DNA of 64,000 nt, from positions 1-64,000 of the forward strand of contig JBKDZR010000019.1 of assembly GCA_047971485.1 (NCBI GenBank). The letters run 5' to 3'. Below the pieces are notes generated by a model that worked only from the letters and a program-made list of their open reading frames with translations, was not told the DNA's origin and did no database searches. The stretch comes from JBKDZR01 sp047971485. GTDB lineage: Bacteria > Pseudomonadota > Alphaproteobacteria > Rhodobacterales > Rhodobacteraceae. Shown in pieces: positions 7,785 through 16,813 of the stretch. Position 1 is the first letter of the stretch, and the number at the start of each line of letters is the position of its first letter. The position numbers and the translations under genes are program-made.

Positions 7785-9089
7785 TCAGCGCAACCGGTTC
7801 AGCAGATCCAGAGACGCATAGCCATCCGGGATCAACCCCGTGGCTTGCTGATAGCTGCGGATCGCCCCGATCGTGTTCGGCCCGATCCGGCCATCCACCC
7901 CCTTGGTGCTGAACCCCGCGCGGGTCAGGGCGCGCTGCAATTCCTCGCGCTCGGCCAGACGCAACGCCCGGTCCCCGCGCGGCCAATCAGCACGAAAATC
8001 AGGTGCCCCTCGCAACCGATCCGCCAGATGGCCGATGGCGATCACATAGGCATCGGCGCTGTTGTAGCGCTCAATCACCCGGAAATTCGGAAAGATCATC
8101 AAGGCCGGTCCCCTGGCCCCCGCCGGCAGCAGGATCTCAGCCCGGTCATTGTCCGGCAGAACCGCCCCGGACATGCTGCGGATCCCAAGCGCGTGCCAGG
8201 CTTCGGTGGATTGCCGGCGCCCATCGGCCAGCCGATAGTCGAACGCTTCGGGCAGCACCACCTCGACCCCCCAGGGCGCGCCTTTTTCCCAGCCGAACCC
8301 GGCCAGATAGGCCGCCGCCGAGGCCAGCGCATCGGTCGGATCGTCCGACCAGATGTCGCGGCGCCCATCCCCATCGAAATCCACCGCATACGCCAGATAA
8401 GAGGTGTGCATGAACTGGGTATGGCCCATGGCGCCGGCCCAGCTGCCCTTCATCCCGGCGGGCACGACATCGCCGGCCTCGATGATCCGCAGGGCGGCGA
8501 TCAGCTGCTCTTCGAAAAATGCGCCGCGGCGGCCATCATAGGCCAGGGTCGCCATGGCCTCGATGGTGTTCTCGTTGCCCCGAAACGTGCCATAGGCGCT
8601 TTCCAACCCCCAGATCGCCGCAACGATCTGCTTGTCGACACCGTAATGCGCCTCAATCCGGTCCAGCGCCGCGCCATGACGGGCCAGCGCATCCCGCCCG
8701 TTGCGGATCCGCGTTTCGGACACCGCGCTGTCCAGATAGTCCCAGATCGCCCTGGAAAACTCGCCCTGGTTGCGGTCACGACCGATCACACCGGTGTTGT
8801 AGCGCAGCCCCGGCAGGGTGCGCGTCAACGTGGCCTGGCTGATGCCAGCCGCCCGGGCACGGGTCTGAAAGTCGCCCAACCAGGCGGAAAACCCCAGATT
8901 ATCCTGCGTCATCTTGACCTGGGCCGGGGCAGTCTCCTGGGGGCGCAGTACCGGACGGGGCGAAGCGACCCGCGTCACCGCCACAAGGCCCGGCCTTGGA
9001 TCGGGGCGCGCATCCGAGGCCGCCAGATCACTGGCGGCACAGGTGGCAACAAAGGTAGCGAAAACGGCAAGGAAAGAGCGCGCGCGCAT
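7785..9089 (-). CDS. lytic murein transglycosylase, MltB/SLT_2 family with C-terminal peptidoglycan-binding domain
   Basis: Periplasmic enzyme that cleaves the MurNAc-GlcNAc bond of peptidoglycan to give 1,6-anhydro products. The 434 residues comprise an N-terminal signal peptide (MRARSFLAVFATFVATCAAS) and the MltB-type catalytic domain with IWGLESAYGTF, whose Glu is the expected acid catalyst. After the catalytic motif come GSWAGAMGHTQFMHTSYLAYAV, where family members usually have QF-P, and a C-terminal PG_binding_1 module (GVDGRIGPNTIGAIRSYQ). No good lipobox is present (VATC), so it is probably soluble rather than a lipoprotein. RNase R lies 99 bases upstream on the same strand. Confidence 0.92.
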   Translation of the reverse strand: MRARSFLAVFATFVATCAASDLAASDARPDPRPGLVAVTRVASPRPVLRPQETAPAQVKMTQDNLGFSAWLGDFQTRARAAGISQATLTRTLPGLRYNTGVIGRDRNQGEFSRAIWDYLDSAVSETRIRNGRDALARHGAALDRIEAHYGVDKQIVAAIWGLESAYGTFRGNENTIEAMATLAYDGRRGAFFEEQLIAALRIIEAGDVVPAGMKGSWAGAMGHTQFMHTSYLAYAVDFDGDGRRDIWSDDPTDALASAAAYLAGFGWEKGAPWGVEVVLPEAFDYRLADGRRQSTEAWHALGIRSMSGAVLPDNDRAEILLPAGARGPALMIFPNFRVIERYNSADAYVIAIGHLADRLRGAPDFRADWPRGDRALRLAEREELQRALTRAGFSTKGVDGRIGPNTIGAIRSYQQATGLIPDGYASLDLLNRLR

Positions 9090-9188
9090 CGGGGGGATCC
9101 TGTGATTTTGACTGCTCGTCGTTTTGTTTTGCCAGAATCATACCAGAAACCTGCCCCGGGTCATCCGAAAATGCGTTAACATATCCGC

Positions 9189-11462
9189 TTAGCGCCGGGT
9201 GCGCGCCACCTTGCGTTTGGTCTTGGCTGTCTTTGCCTTGGTCCGCGCCGCCTTGCGCCGCACAGGACCACGACCCCGGCGCGGCCCGCCGCCACGCGCC
9301 AGTTGCTGGCCATCGAGATCCAGCAACTCCAGCAACAGCCCGCCCGTTACCGGCACCGCATCGACCAGTCGCACCGTGACCCGCTGGCCCAGGGCGATGA
9401 CCTGCCCGGTATCGGCGCCCATCAGGGAATGGCTGTCCGCGTCATGGTGGAAATACTCGGTCCCCAGGCTGCGGATCGGGATCAGCCCGTCGGCGCCGGT
9501 TTCATCCAGCCGGACGAACAGGCCAAAGCGGGTTACCCCGGAAATGCGCCCACCGATTTCGGTGCCCAGCCGTTCCGACAAATAAGCGGCCAGGTAGCGG
9601 TCCGTGGTGTCGCGCTCGGCGGCCATTGAGCGGCGTTCCGTATCCGAGATATGCTTGGCCGTTTCCTCCAGCCCCTCGGCCTCCTGCGCAGTCTGCCCAT
9701 CCCGTTTCGCCCCCGGCCAGCCATGGGCGGCGATCAGCGCGCGGTGCACGACCAGATCGGCATAGCGCCGGATCGGCGAGGTGAAATGCGCATAGGCCCG
9801 CAGCGCCAGCCCGAAATGCCCAAAGTTTTCAGGTGCATAATAAGCCTGGGTCATGGATCGCAGGGTCGACATGTTGATCAGTTCGGCGAAATCCGTCTCT
9901 GCCGCCTGATCCAGCAACCGGTTCAGATGCCGGGTTTGCAGCACCTGCCCCTTGGCCAGGTTAAGCCCCGCGCCCTGGGCCGTTTCACGCAGGGCTTCCA
10001 GCTTGGCCGGCTCCGGTTCCTCATGGACGCGGAACAGCAGGGGCTGGCGCTTGGCGATCAGGGTTTCGGCGGCGCAGACATTGGCCAGCACCATGAATTC
10101 CTCGATCAGGCGATGGGCATCCAGCCGTTCGCGAAAGGCGACCGAGGTCACCTTGCCGGCCTCATCCAGCACGATCTGGCGTTCGGGCAGGTCCAGATGC
10201 AGCGGCTGACGGCGGTCACGCGCCTTGGCCACGGCGGCATAGGCGGCATAGAGGGGCGCGATCACGCTGTCCTTCAGCGCCAGCGCGGCATCGCTGGCGT
10301 GCGGCGTGCCGTCCATGGCCCCCTGCACGGCCTCATAGGCCAGGGACGCGGCCGAGCGGATCATCGCCCGGTGAAAGGCATGTCCGATGCGGTTGCCCTC
10401 GGCGTCGATCCGCATTTGCAAGGCAATCACCGCACGCGGCACCCCTTCGTGCAGGGAACACAGATCGCCGGACAGCCGGTCGGGCAGCATCGGCACCACA
10501 CGATCGGGGAAGTAGGTGGAATTGCCGCGCTTGCGGGCCTCACGGTCCAGGTCAGATCCCGGTGTCACATGATGGGCGACATCGGCGATAGCCACCCAGA
10601 CCAGATGGCCCCCGGGGTTTTCGGGGTCCGGATCGGACTGGGCAAAGACGGCATCGTCATGATCCCGGGCATCGGCCGGGTCAATGGTGACAAAGGGCAG
10701 ATCCCGCAGATCGAGGCGCTTGCCCAAGGCGGCCGGTTTCTGGGCGTCGGTTTCGGCCAGAACCGCCTCGGGGAAACTGTCGGGGATACCATGGGCGTGG
10801 ATCGCAATCAGCGATACCGCCCGGGGCGCGCCGGGATCGCCCAGCCGGGTGACGATCCGCGCCGCCGGCAGGCCCATGCGGGCGCGGGGGCCGACCAGTT
10901 CGGCCTCGACCAGCTCACCATCCTTGGCGCCATGGGTGACGCCGGGGCCCACCCGCCATTCGCGGTCGGACCCCTTGTCGATGGGCAGGATACGCCCGCC
11001 CTCGGCGTCCTTGCGATAGACACCCAGAACACGCTTGGGGTGGGTCCCGATCCGGCGGATCAGCCGGGCCTCATAGGCGTGATCGGGCTGGCCCACATGG
11101 GCCAGCCGCGCCAGGATCCGATCCCCCGCACCCAAGGCCGGTTCGGCCGCGCGCGGGATATAGAGGATCGTCGGCTCGGGCTCGTCGCCGTGCCATTCCA
11201 GCGGTCGAGCGAACAGATCGCCATCCGCGGTGGGGGGCAGCACCTCCAGCACGCTGACCGGCGGCAGACGATCCGGATCCCGATAGCTGCGGCGGCGCTT
11301 TTCCAGAAGGCCCTCATCCTCCAACTCGCGCAGCACCAGTTTCAGGACGTCGCGGTCCGGGCCCTTGATGCCGAAAGCACGGGCGATATCACGTTTCGAG
11401 GCGCTGTTCGGGTGGTCCGAAATCCAGGCGAGGATCTCGTCCTTTGAGGGTACGCGGGTCAT
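9189..11462 (-). CDS. rnr: ribonuclease R
   Basis: Processive 3'-5' exoribonuclease that degrades structured RNA. Domains in order: an N-terminal winged helix (about residues 5-65), cold-shock-like domains, the RNB catalytic domain with the acidic cluster TIDPADARDHDDAVF near residue 265, a C-terminal S1 domain (GRISGVTRFGLFVRL), and a Lys/Arg-rich tail (RKAARTKAKTAKTKR). The ATG at 11462 gives MTRVPSKDE; a TTG two codons earlier is possible. Length (~757 residues) and the basic tail fit RNase R rather than RNase II. Confidence 0.96.
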   Translation of the reverse strand: MTRVPSKDEILAWISDHPNSASKRDIARAFGIKGPDRDVLKLVLRELEDEGLLEKRRRSYRDPDRLPPVSVLEVLPPTADGDLFARPLEWHGDEPEPTILYIPRAAEPALGAGDRILARLAHVGQPDHAYEARLIRRIGTHPKRVLGVYRKDAEGGRILPIDKGSDREWRVGPGVTHGAKDGELVEAELVGPRARMGLPAARIVTRLGDPGAPRAVSLIAIHAHGIPDSFPEAVLAETDAQKPAALGKRLDLRDLPFVTIDPADARDHDDAVFAQSDPDPENPGGHLVWVAIADVAHHVTPGSDLDREARKRGNSTYFPDRVVPMLPDRLSGDLCSLHEGVPRAVIALQMRIDAEGNRIGHAFHRAMIRSAASLAYEAVQGAMDGTPHASDAALALKDSVIAPLYAAYAAVAKARDRRQPLHLDLPERQIVLDEAGKVTSVAFRERLDAHRLIEEFMVLANVCAAETLIAKRQPLLFRVHEEPEPAKLEALRETAQGAGLNLAKGQVLQTRHLNRLLDQAAETDFAELINMSTLRSMTQAYYAPENFGHFGLALRAYAHFTSPIRRYADLVVHRALIAAHGWPGAKRDGQTAQEAEGLEETAKHISDTERRSMAAERDTTDRYLAAYLSERLGTEIGGRISGVTRFGLFVRLDETGADGLIPIRSLGTEYFHHDADSHSLMGADTGQVIALGQRVTVRLVDAVPVTGGLLLELLDLDGQQLARGGGPRRGRGPVRRKAARTKAKTAKTKRKVARTRR

Positions 11463-11616
11463 GGCCAACCGCTATCATGGGTGGCCTGCGCCGTCACGGG
11501 CAAAGACCGGGCCAGGGGCAAGCAATCCCCGCCCCCGCGGGCATCAGGGGCCAAGATCAATGCCTGGCCGTTTGCCCGGCGCCGAACCGGAAACGGATCC
11601 GGCGCCGAACACCCGT

Positions 11617-12690
11617 TCAGGTGGTGATCTTGAAGACGCGGCGGGCGTTGCCTTCGAAGAACTGCTTCAGCCCCTCTTCGCCGATGTTCATGGCATCCAG
11701 CGCGCCGACCTCTTCGGGAACGAACTGCCACGGATAATCCATGGCATAGAGCATCCGATCCGGCCCGATCACGTTGCGGACATATTCAATGGGCGGGGCC
11801 CAGCCGATACCGCTGGAGGTGTAGTAGAAGTTGTCGATCAGATAATCCCAGGCCCGGCGCTTCAGCTGATGCACATCCGGGTAGCGCCCAGTGCGCGAGA
11901 TATGCCCGTGCATGAAATCAATGCGATACAGCCAATAGGGCAGTGCCTCACCGCAATGGCCAAGAATGATCTGCAGCTTGGGGAAGCGATCGAACAGCCC
12001 CGACACCAGCAGCCGCAGCGCGTGCAGGCCTGTGTCGCAGGCAAAGCCGTAAACCGCCGCATCGAGGCCGCGTTTCAGGAACGGCTCGATCATTTGCGGC
12101 GAGGGCGTGTTCGGGTGCAGATAGATCGGCACATCCAGCGCCTCGGCCGCCTCGAACAGGCCCCAGTACTTTTCATCGTCCATATAGGTGCCCAGGGTGT
12201 GGGAATTCAGGATCCCACCACGCAGGCCCAGCTTGGTCACGCCGCGTTCCAATTCCTTCTCGGCCTCACCGACATCCAGCGGGCTGAAGGCGGCCAGCCC
12301 GACATAGCGGTCGGGATGGGCGGCGATGCCCTCGGCCAGCTGGTCGTTGGTGCTGCGGGCCAAGGCGCTGGCCAGCTTGGGCTCGAACACCTGCACCCCG
12401 GGTGAGGACAGCGACACCACCTGCATGTCGATCCCCGAGGCATCCATATCCGCCAGGCGTTCCTCCCCCAGGGTCTGGATGCGCCGCGAATGGGCCCGGG
12501 CCTTTTCCGTGGTCGATTTGCCGAAGAACCCCCAGAGGCTCTTGAAACCGGGATCGGTGATCGTGCCGTCCTCCAACCCCTTGAGATACAGGTCCATCAT
12601 CTCGGGGGGCAGCCAGGCCTCTTCGGTGGCGATCCGCTTGTAGGGCGGGTTGGGGTTGCGCGGGGGCATGGGGGGATAACGGTCAGTCAT
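11617..12690 (-). CDS. amidohydrolase-family protein, gamma-resorcylate/5-carboxyvanillate decarboxylase-like
   Basis: A 357-residue TIM-barrel metallo-hydrolase of the Amidohydro_2 (ACMSD) family. Visible metal-site positions are RIATEEAW near residue 20 (the EExx form seen in resorcylate-type decarboxylases instead of HxH), IYLHPN, IILGHCGE and LYAMDYPW. Family members decarboxylate aromatic acids or hydrolyse related compounds; the substrate here is not known. The ATG at 12690 has AAGGAG 7 bases upstream, which excludes the longer open frame. It overlaps the end of the TRAP permease gene by 8 bases, so it belongs to that operon and probably acts on whatever the transporter imports. Confidence 0.85.
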   Translation of the reverse strand: MTDRYPPMPPRNPNPPYKRIATEEAWLPPEMMDLYLKGLEDGTITDPGFKSLWGFFGKSTTEKARAHSRRIQTLGEERLADMDASGIDMQVVSLSSPGVQVFEPKLASALARSTNDQLAEGIAAHPDRYVGLAAFSPLDVGEAEKELERGVTKLGLRGGILNSHTLGTYMDDEKYWGLFEAAEALDVPIYLHPNTPSPQMIEPFLKRGLDAAVYGFACDTGLHALRLLVSGLFDRFPKLQIILGHCGEALPYWLYRIDFMHGHISRTGRYPDVHQLKRRAWDYLIDNFYYTSSGIGWAPPIEYVRNVIGPDRMLYAMDYPWQFVPEEVGALDAMNIGEEGLKQFFEGNARRVFKITT

Positions 12691-14575
12691 GGGCAAGCTC
12701 CTTTTCTGGATCGGATGGGGCCGCATCAGGCGCGGCGCAAAAACGGGTAAAGAGGTAAGCGATGAGAACGACGGCAAGAACCAGCCCGATGGCGACGGGT
12801 GAAGCCGGGGGCAACACCGCCGTGATCCCACCCGCCCCCAGCGCCACCAGCCCCGCCGCCAGCCGCCGGATCCCGCCGCCATAGGCGCGGCGTGTGGCAA
12901 GAACCTCGGACAGCAGGTAACCGGCGACAAGGATACTGAGGATCGAAACAGCGATCTCCAGCATACTGCCCTCCATCACCAGCGCAGGGTTCACGGCAAA
13001 GACGAAGGGCAGCAGATAGGCGGTGATCGCCAGTTTCAGCCCCGTTGTCCCGGTGGCCCACATGTCGGATTTGGCAATGCTGGCCGCCGCATAGGACGCG
13101 ATGGCCACCGGCGGGGTCAGCATCGACAGCAAGCCGAAATAGAAGATGAACAGATGCGCCGACATCTGCCCCACCCCGGCCCGGATCAGCGCAGGGGCCA
13201 GCAGCACCGAGATGATCACATAGACACCGGTGGTCGGCATGCCCACACCCAGCACGATCGCCAACAGCGCCGTGGCCAGAAGCAGCGCGAACAGCCCCCC
13301 CAGTGCAGCGATCTTGCCCAAGGCCTGGGTCAGGGCAAAGCCCAGCCCGGTCACGTTGATCGTGCCGATGACGATCCCGGCGATCCCGCAAACCAGCAGG
13401 ATCGGGATCAGCGTCTGACCACTGTCCAGCAGAATACGCGGGATCAGAGACAGGCGCGGGGCCCCACGCGGCGCGGCGACCATGTGCAGGGCCAGCGCCG
13501 CACCGGCGGAATAAAGCGCCGACTTGCCCGGCGAATAGCCCAGAACGAAGAGAAACCAGATCAGCACACCCAGCGGCGCCAGCAGCGGCCAGGCCCCTTT
13601 CAGCGCCGCGCCCACCTTGGGCAGGGTATCGCGCGGCTCGCCCAGGATACCATGGGCGGCGGCATAGCGATCCACCTGACGATACAGCAGGTAATAGTAG
13701 AACAGCGCGGGCAGGAAGGCGGCAATGACCACATCAGAATAACCGACCTGAAGGAACTCGGCGATGACGAAGGCGGTGGCACCCATCACCGGCGGCGCGA
13801 TCTGGCCACCGTTGGAGGCGACGGCCTCAATCGCACCGGCATAGCGGGCGGGAAAGCCGGCCTTTTTCATCATCGGGATGGTGACCACGCCGGTGGACAT
13901 GACATTGGCCACGGTCGATCCCGACAGCGTGCCGAACAGCGATGAGGCCAGGATCGCCACCTTGGCCGGCCCACCCCGGCGATGGCCCATCAGCGACAGG
14001 GCCAGCCGGGTCATCGCATCGCTGCCGCCAACCGCGTTCAGCGTGGCCCCGAACAGGATGAAGCCCAGGATCTGATTGGCCCCAACATTCAAGACAAGTC
14101 CAGGTATTCCATTGGAATCATTATATATATACAAAAGATAGCGGGCCGGTTTCAGATAGGCACCCTCCAGGATGCCCGGGGCCATCCAGCCCAAGAACCC
14201 ATAGGCCATGAACGCCAGCCCGAGGACAGCCAGCACCGGCCCGCAGGTGCGGCGCGTCACCTCGACCAACCCGGCGATGGCAAACAGCGCCGGTACCCAT
14301 TTCTCCGGGCCACGGCTGGCCGCAGTCATCAGCCAGCCCTCATAGTTCCAGCCCAGCCAGAACCAGCCGGCCATGGCCAGCACGCCGACCCCCAGATCCG
14401 GCCAGCGCCACAGCCCCGGCAACGGCCGGGCCAGAACACCGGCCAGAACCGCCAGGCCCAGAATGACGGCCAGATATTGTTCGGTGATGATCACCAGGCC
14501 CAGCCGACCCGGAATATCCAGGATCCACAGGGCGCCAAGTGCGGGGATCACCGCAGCGAAAGATGCAGGGGTCAA
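12683..14575 (-). CDS. TRAP transporter fused permease (DctQM fusion, TAXI type)
   Basis: Inner-membrane permease of a tripartite ATP-independent periplasmic transporter in which the small and large membrane subunits are one protein, as in TAXI systems. The 630 residues are almost entirely hydrophobic helices. They include FGTLSGSTVANVMSTGVVTIPMMKKAGF and GVGMPTTGVYVIISVLLAPALI, both typical of the DctM component. The start is a TTG with GGAGAG upstream. It follows the binding-protein gene after a REP-like element and overlaps the amidohydrolase gene by 8 bases. An unusually AT-rich codon patch encodes LYIYNDSNGIPG at about 14106-14140. Confidence 0.93.
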   Translation of the reverse strand: MTPASFAAVIPALGALWILDIPGRLGLVIITEQYLAVILGLAVLAGVLARPLPGLWRWPDLGVGVLAMAGWFWLGWNYEGWLMTAASRGPEKWVPALFAIAGLVEVTRRTCGPVLAVLGLAFMAYGFLGWMAPGILEGAYLKPARYLLYIYNDSNGIPGLVLNVGANQILGFILFGATLNAVGGSDAMTRLALSLMGHRRGGPAKVAILASSLFGTLSGSTVANVMSTGVVTIPMMKKAGFPARYAGAIEAVASNGGQIAPPVMGATAFVIAEFLQVGYSDVVIAAFLPALFYYYLLYRQVDRYAAAHGILGEPRDTLPKVGAALKGAWPLLAPLGVLIWFLFVLGYSPGKSALYSAGAALALHMVAAPRGAPRLSLIPRILLDSGQTLIPILLVCGIAGIVIGTINVTGLGFALTQALGKIAALGGLFALLLATALLAIVLGVGMPTTGVYVIISVLLAPALIRAGVGQMSAHLFIFYFGLLSMLTPPVAIASYAAASIAKSDMWATGTTGLKLAITAYLLPFVFAVNPALVMEGSMLEIAVSILSILVAGYLLSEVLATRRAYGGGIRRLAAGLVALGAGGITAVLPPASPVAIGLVLAVVLIAYLFTRFCAAPDAAPSDPEKELAHD

Positions 14576-14650
14576 CGGAACTCTCCGGTCGTCATGTCAC
14601 AGTGCATCGCGCTGTGATCTTTCGGTGTCGCATGGACGGTCTGCGCCTGG

Positions 14651-14751
14651 AACGTGTCGCGTTCCTTCGCAGCCACCAATGCGCCCTAACCACCTGATAA
14701 CGCATGATCAAAACCCCGGAACCGACACTCGGTTCCGGGTGTTCATGCGTT
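14651..14751. repeat. REP-like two-hairpin palindromic element, copy 2
   Basis: Same layout as the element after radC. The shared block ACGTGTCGCGTTCCTTCGCA starts near 14651. The second module has a perfect outer stem AACGCATGA (14699-14707)/TCATGCGTT (14743-14751) enclosing a perfect inner stem CCCGGAACC (14715-14723)/GGTTCCGGG (14731-14739). The first module has lost its palindromic partner. The outer stem contains most of the binding-protein stop codon (14750-14752). In mRNA this hairpin would sit between the highly expressed binding protein and the permease, a classic position for differential mRNA stability. Confidence 0.7.
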
Positions 14752-15745
14752 AGTCCAGCGTGGCTTCGTGCGCCGTGTTCTGGTCGGTCCAGAGGCCCTT
14801 TTCGGTAAAAAAGGCGACCGCCGCCGGATGATAGGGCACGGTATTGGTCGGCGCCGCCATCCGGTCCTGGGATGCGGTTGCAAGGGCCGGATAGTCGGTT
14901 TTCAACTGGGGCAGCGCATCCCACAGGGCCGACAGGATCGCCGTTGCATCGGCATCTGACAAATTGGCGCTTGTCGTCAGGAACACGTCATAGGCGGAAA
15001 TGGTGACCGGATCGGTGACCTCGGGCATGCGCGGGTTTGGATCCACCTGCATCAGATAGACCCCGGGATAGGCCTCGCCGATCACCTCATCGGTGGCATC
15101 GTCCCCGGTGATCGACAAATAGCGGATCCCGCCCGGGATCGTCGCATGGGCCTGCTGGGTCAAGGGAATGCCCACGGCCACACCGCTGGCATCCAGGGTG
15201 CCCTCGGTCAGCCCCTCCATGCCCTGGGCCAGACCGGCCACGGTGACGCCCTCGACCTGATCCTCGGACACACCACCGGCGATCAGCGTGGCCACATTCA
15301 CCCGGCCTGTCGCCTGCTGCGAGGACACCGCCGTGACCACGCGCTTGCCGACCAGATCGGCAACCTCGGTCATGCCGCTGTCGGCGCGCACGGCAAAGGC
15401 CTGACGCAGGGGCCACAGCCGGGCCAGGACACGCATCCCCGTATAGGGATCGTTACCATAATCCCCCCGGTACCACCCCCCGACATCAATCGAGGAATTC
15501 AACCCAACCGTCACTTCATCGGCTGCAATCAATGGCACATAAACCGAGGATCCGGTGAACGGCTGCACCGTGACCTGGCGCTGCAGCCCATCCTGCAAGG
15601 CAGCGGCGATGCCACCCCCGATCGTATAGTAAAGCGTTCCCTGCGGATTGGTGCCGATGGTGATCCGGCCCTGGGCCTGCGCAGCCGGGCCAACGCCCAT
15701 CGTGGCAGCCACGGCAAGGCCGACGGCAAAGATGCGTCCGATCAT
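14750..15745 (-). CDS. TAXI-family TRAP transporter solute-binding protein
   Basis: Periplasmic substrate-binding component of the TRAP system. The ATG at 15745 has GAGGGAGGAC 6 bases upstream and gives a signal peptide (MIGRIFAVGLAVAATMGVG, cleavage expected after AQAQ). The mature part starts ITIGTNPQGTLYYTIGGGIA, the hallmark of TAXI binding proteins. Later motifs (GLNSSIDVG, DLVGKRV) also fit. It is the first gene of the operon with the fused permease and amidohydrolase, and it is divergent from a LysR regulator. Ligand unknown; a small carboxylate or aromatic acid is the natural guess from the neighbouring decarboxylase-like enzyme. Confidence 0.93.
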   Translation of the reverse strand: MIGRIFAVGLAVAATMGVGPAAQAQGRITIGTNPQGTLYYTIGGGIAAALQDGLQRQVTVQPFTGSSVYVPLIAADEVTVGLNSSIDVGGWYRGDYGNDPYTGMRVLARLWPLRQAFAVRADSGMTEVADLVGKRVVTAVSSQQATGRVNVATLIAGGVSEDQVEGVTVAGLAQGMEGLTEGTLDASGVAVGIPLTQQAHATIPGGIRYLSITGDDATDEVIGEAYPGVYLMQVDPNPRMPEVTDPVTISAYDVFLTTSANLSDADATAILSALWDALPQLKTDYPALATASQDRMAAPTNTVPYHPAAVAFFTEKGLWTDQNTAHEATLD

Positions 15746-15820
15746 AGATAGTCCTCCCTCGATGCGCAGCTCATGCTCCTCAGCCGCTACGCGTTTCCCT
15801 GTGTAGCACCCCACCAGCCC

Positions 15821-15868
15821 TTCATTTTATGAAATGTTAGACTTTATTCATTGATTAATACTATGAAT
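15821..15868. promoter_or_regulatory. paired operator-like palindromes between the TAXI-TRAP operon and its LysR gene
   Basis: TTCAT-TTT-ATGAA (15821-15833) is a perfect inverted repeat. 13 bases on, ATTCAT (15846-15851)-N11-ATGAAT (15863-15868) repeats the same half-sites with the T-N11-A spacing of LysR-type boxes. The second site ends five bases before the regulator's start codon. One site autoregulating the regulator and one activating the transporter is the standard LysR arrangement. The surrounding DNA is conspicuously AT-rich for this genome. Confidence 0.6.
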
Positions 15869-15872
15869 AGCT

Positions 15873-16787
15873 ATGTCCGTCGCCCATCTCACCCTGCGCC
15901 AGTTGCAGGCCATCCAGGCCATCTACGTGACCCGGCGCATCTCGGCTGCGGCGCAGCGGATGAATATCAGCCAATCGACGGCCAGTGTCCTGCTGGGGCA
16001 GGCGGAAACGGCGCTGGGGGTGCGGCTGTTTGACCGGACGACACGGGCGCTGACACCGACCCGGGCAGTGGAACAGGTGATCGGCATCGTCGAACGGATC
16101 CTGGGCGATCTCGACGCGCTTGGGGCGACGGTGAATGACCTCAAGGATCTGGAACGGGGGCAGGTCCGGATCACGGCGACACCCGCAACCGGCCTTGCGC
16201 TGCTGCCCCGCACGATCAAGCGGTTCAAGGCCGCCTATCCGGGGATCGCCATCGTCATGAATGATTGCGCCCCCGACCAGTTCTTCACGGTGATCGAGGC
16301 AGAACGGGCGGATTTCGGCCTGGGCCTGCCGCCCTCGGACCGGATGCGCTTTGACTGGCACGCCGTGCAAAACGACACCCTGCATGTGGTCTGCCACCGC
16401 GATCATCCCTTTGCCCGCCTGACCAGGGTTCGCTGGCGGGATCTGGACAACCAGCCCATGATCGTCGCGCGCCGGGCCTATGGGATCCGCGATCTGGTTC
16501 AGACCACCATGGAAGCGGTCGGTGCGCGGCAGACCATCGCCAATGAGATCGGCTTTCTCTACAGCGCCGAATGGATGGCCGCCTGCGGCATGGGCATCGC
16601 TATTTTCCCGCGCTGCCTGGCCGAAGCAACCCATGATCCCGATCTGGTGTCCCGGCCGCTGGTCGATCCGGCTGTTACCCGTCCGACGGCGGTGGTGACC
16701 AAACGCGGGCGGACCCTGTCACCATCGGCCAAGCGTTTTGTCGAAATGCTGTCAGAGGACCTTAGCGTCCCCCACCGGCCCCTTTGA
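15873..16787 (+). CDS. LysR-family transcriptional regulator
   Basis: A 304-residue LTTR. The N-terminal winged helix-turn-helix covers about residues 5-65 (LRQLQAIQAIYVTRRISAAA, QSTASVLLGQAETALGVRLF) and is followed by a linker helix. The C-terminal effector-binding domain begins near residue 95 (GQVRITATPATGLALLP). It is transcribed divergently from the TAXI-TRAP/amidohydrolase operon with two matching palindromes in between, so it most likely controls that operon in response to the imported compound or its breakdown product. The effector cannot be read from the sequence. Confidence 0.93.
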   Translation: MSVAHLTLRQLQAIQAIYVTRRISAAAQRMNISQSTASVLLGQAETALGVRLFDRTTRALTPTRAVEQVIGIVERILGDLDALGATVNDLKDLERGQVRITATPATGLALLPRTIKRFKAAYPGIAIVMNDCAPDQFFTVIEAERADFGLGLPPSDRMRFDWHAVQNDTLHVVCHRDHPFARLTRVRWRDLDNQPMIVARRAYGIRDLVQTTMEAVGARQTIANEIGFLYSAEWMAACGMGIAIFPRCLAEATHDPDLVSRPLVDPAVTRPTAVVTKRGRTLSPSAKRFVEMLSEDLSVPHRPL

Positions 16788-16813
16788 GCGTACCACAAGG
16801 CCGACAATCCCCG

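Noticed and set aside
7713..9179. 488-codon plus-strand frame opposite the lytic transglycosylase
   Set aside because: The minus strand has signal peptide, catalytic and peptidoglycan-binding motifs; the plus frame has none.
9651..11447. 598-codon open frame antisense to RNase R
   Set aside because: Translation is Gln/His/Arg/Gly-rich without domains, typical of antisense frames in high-GC DNA. RNase R explains the region.
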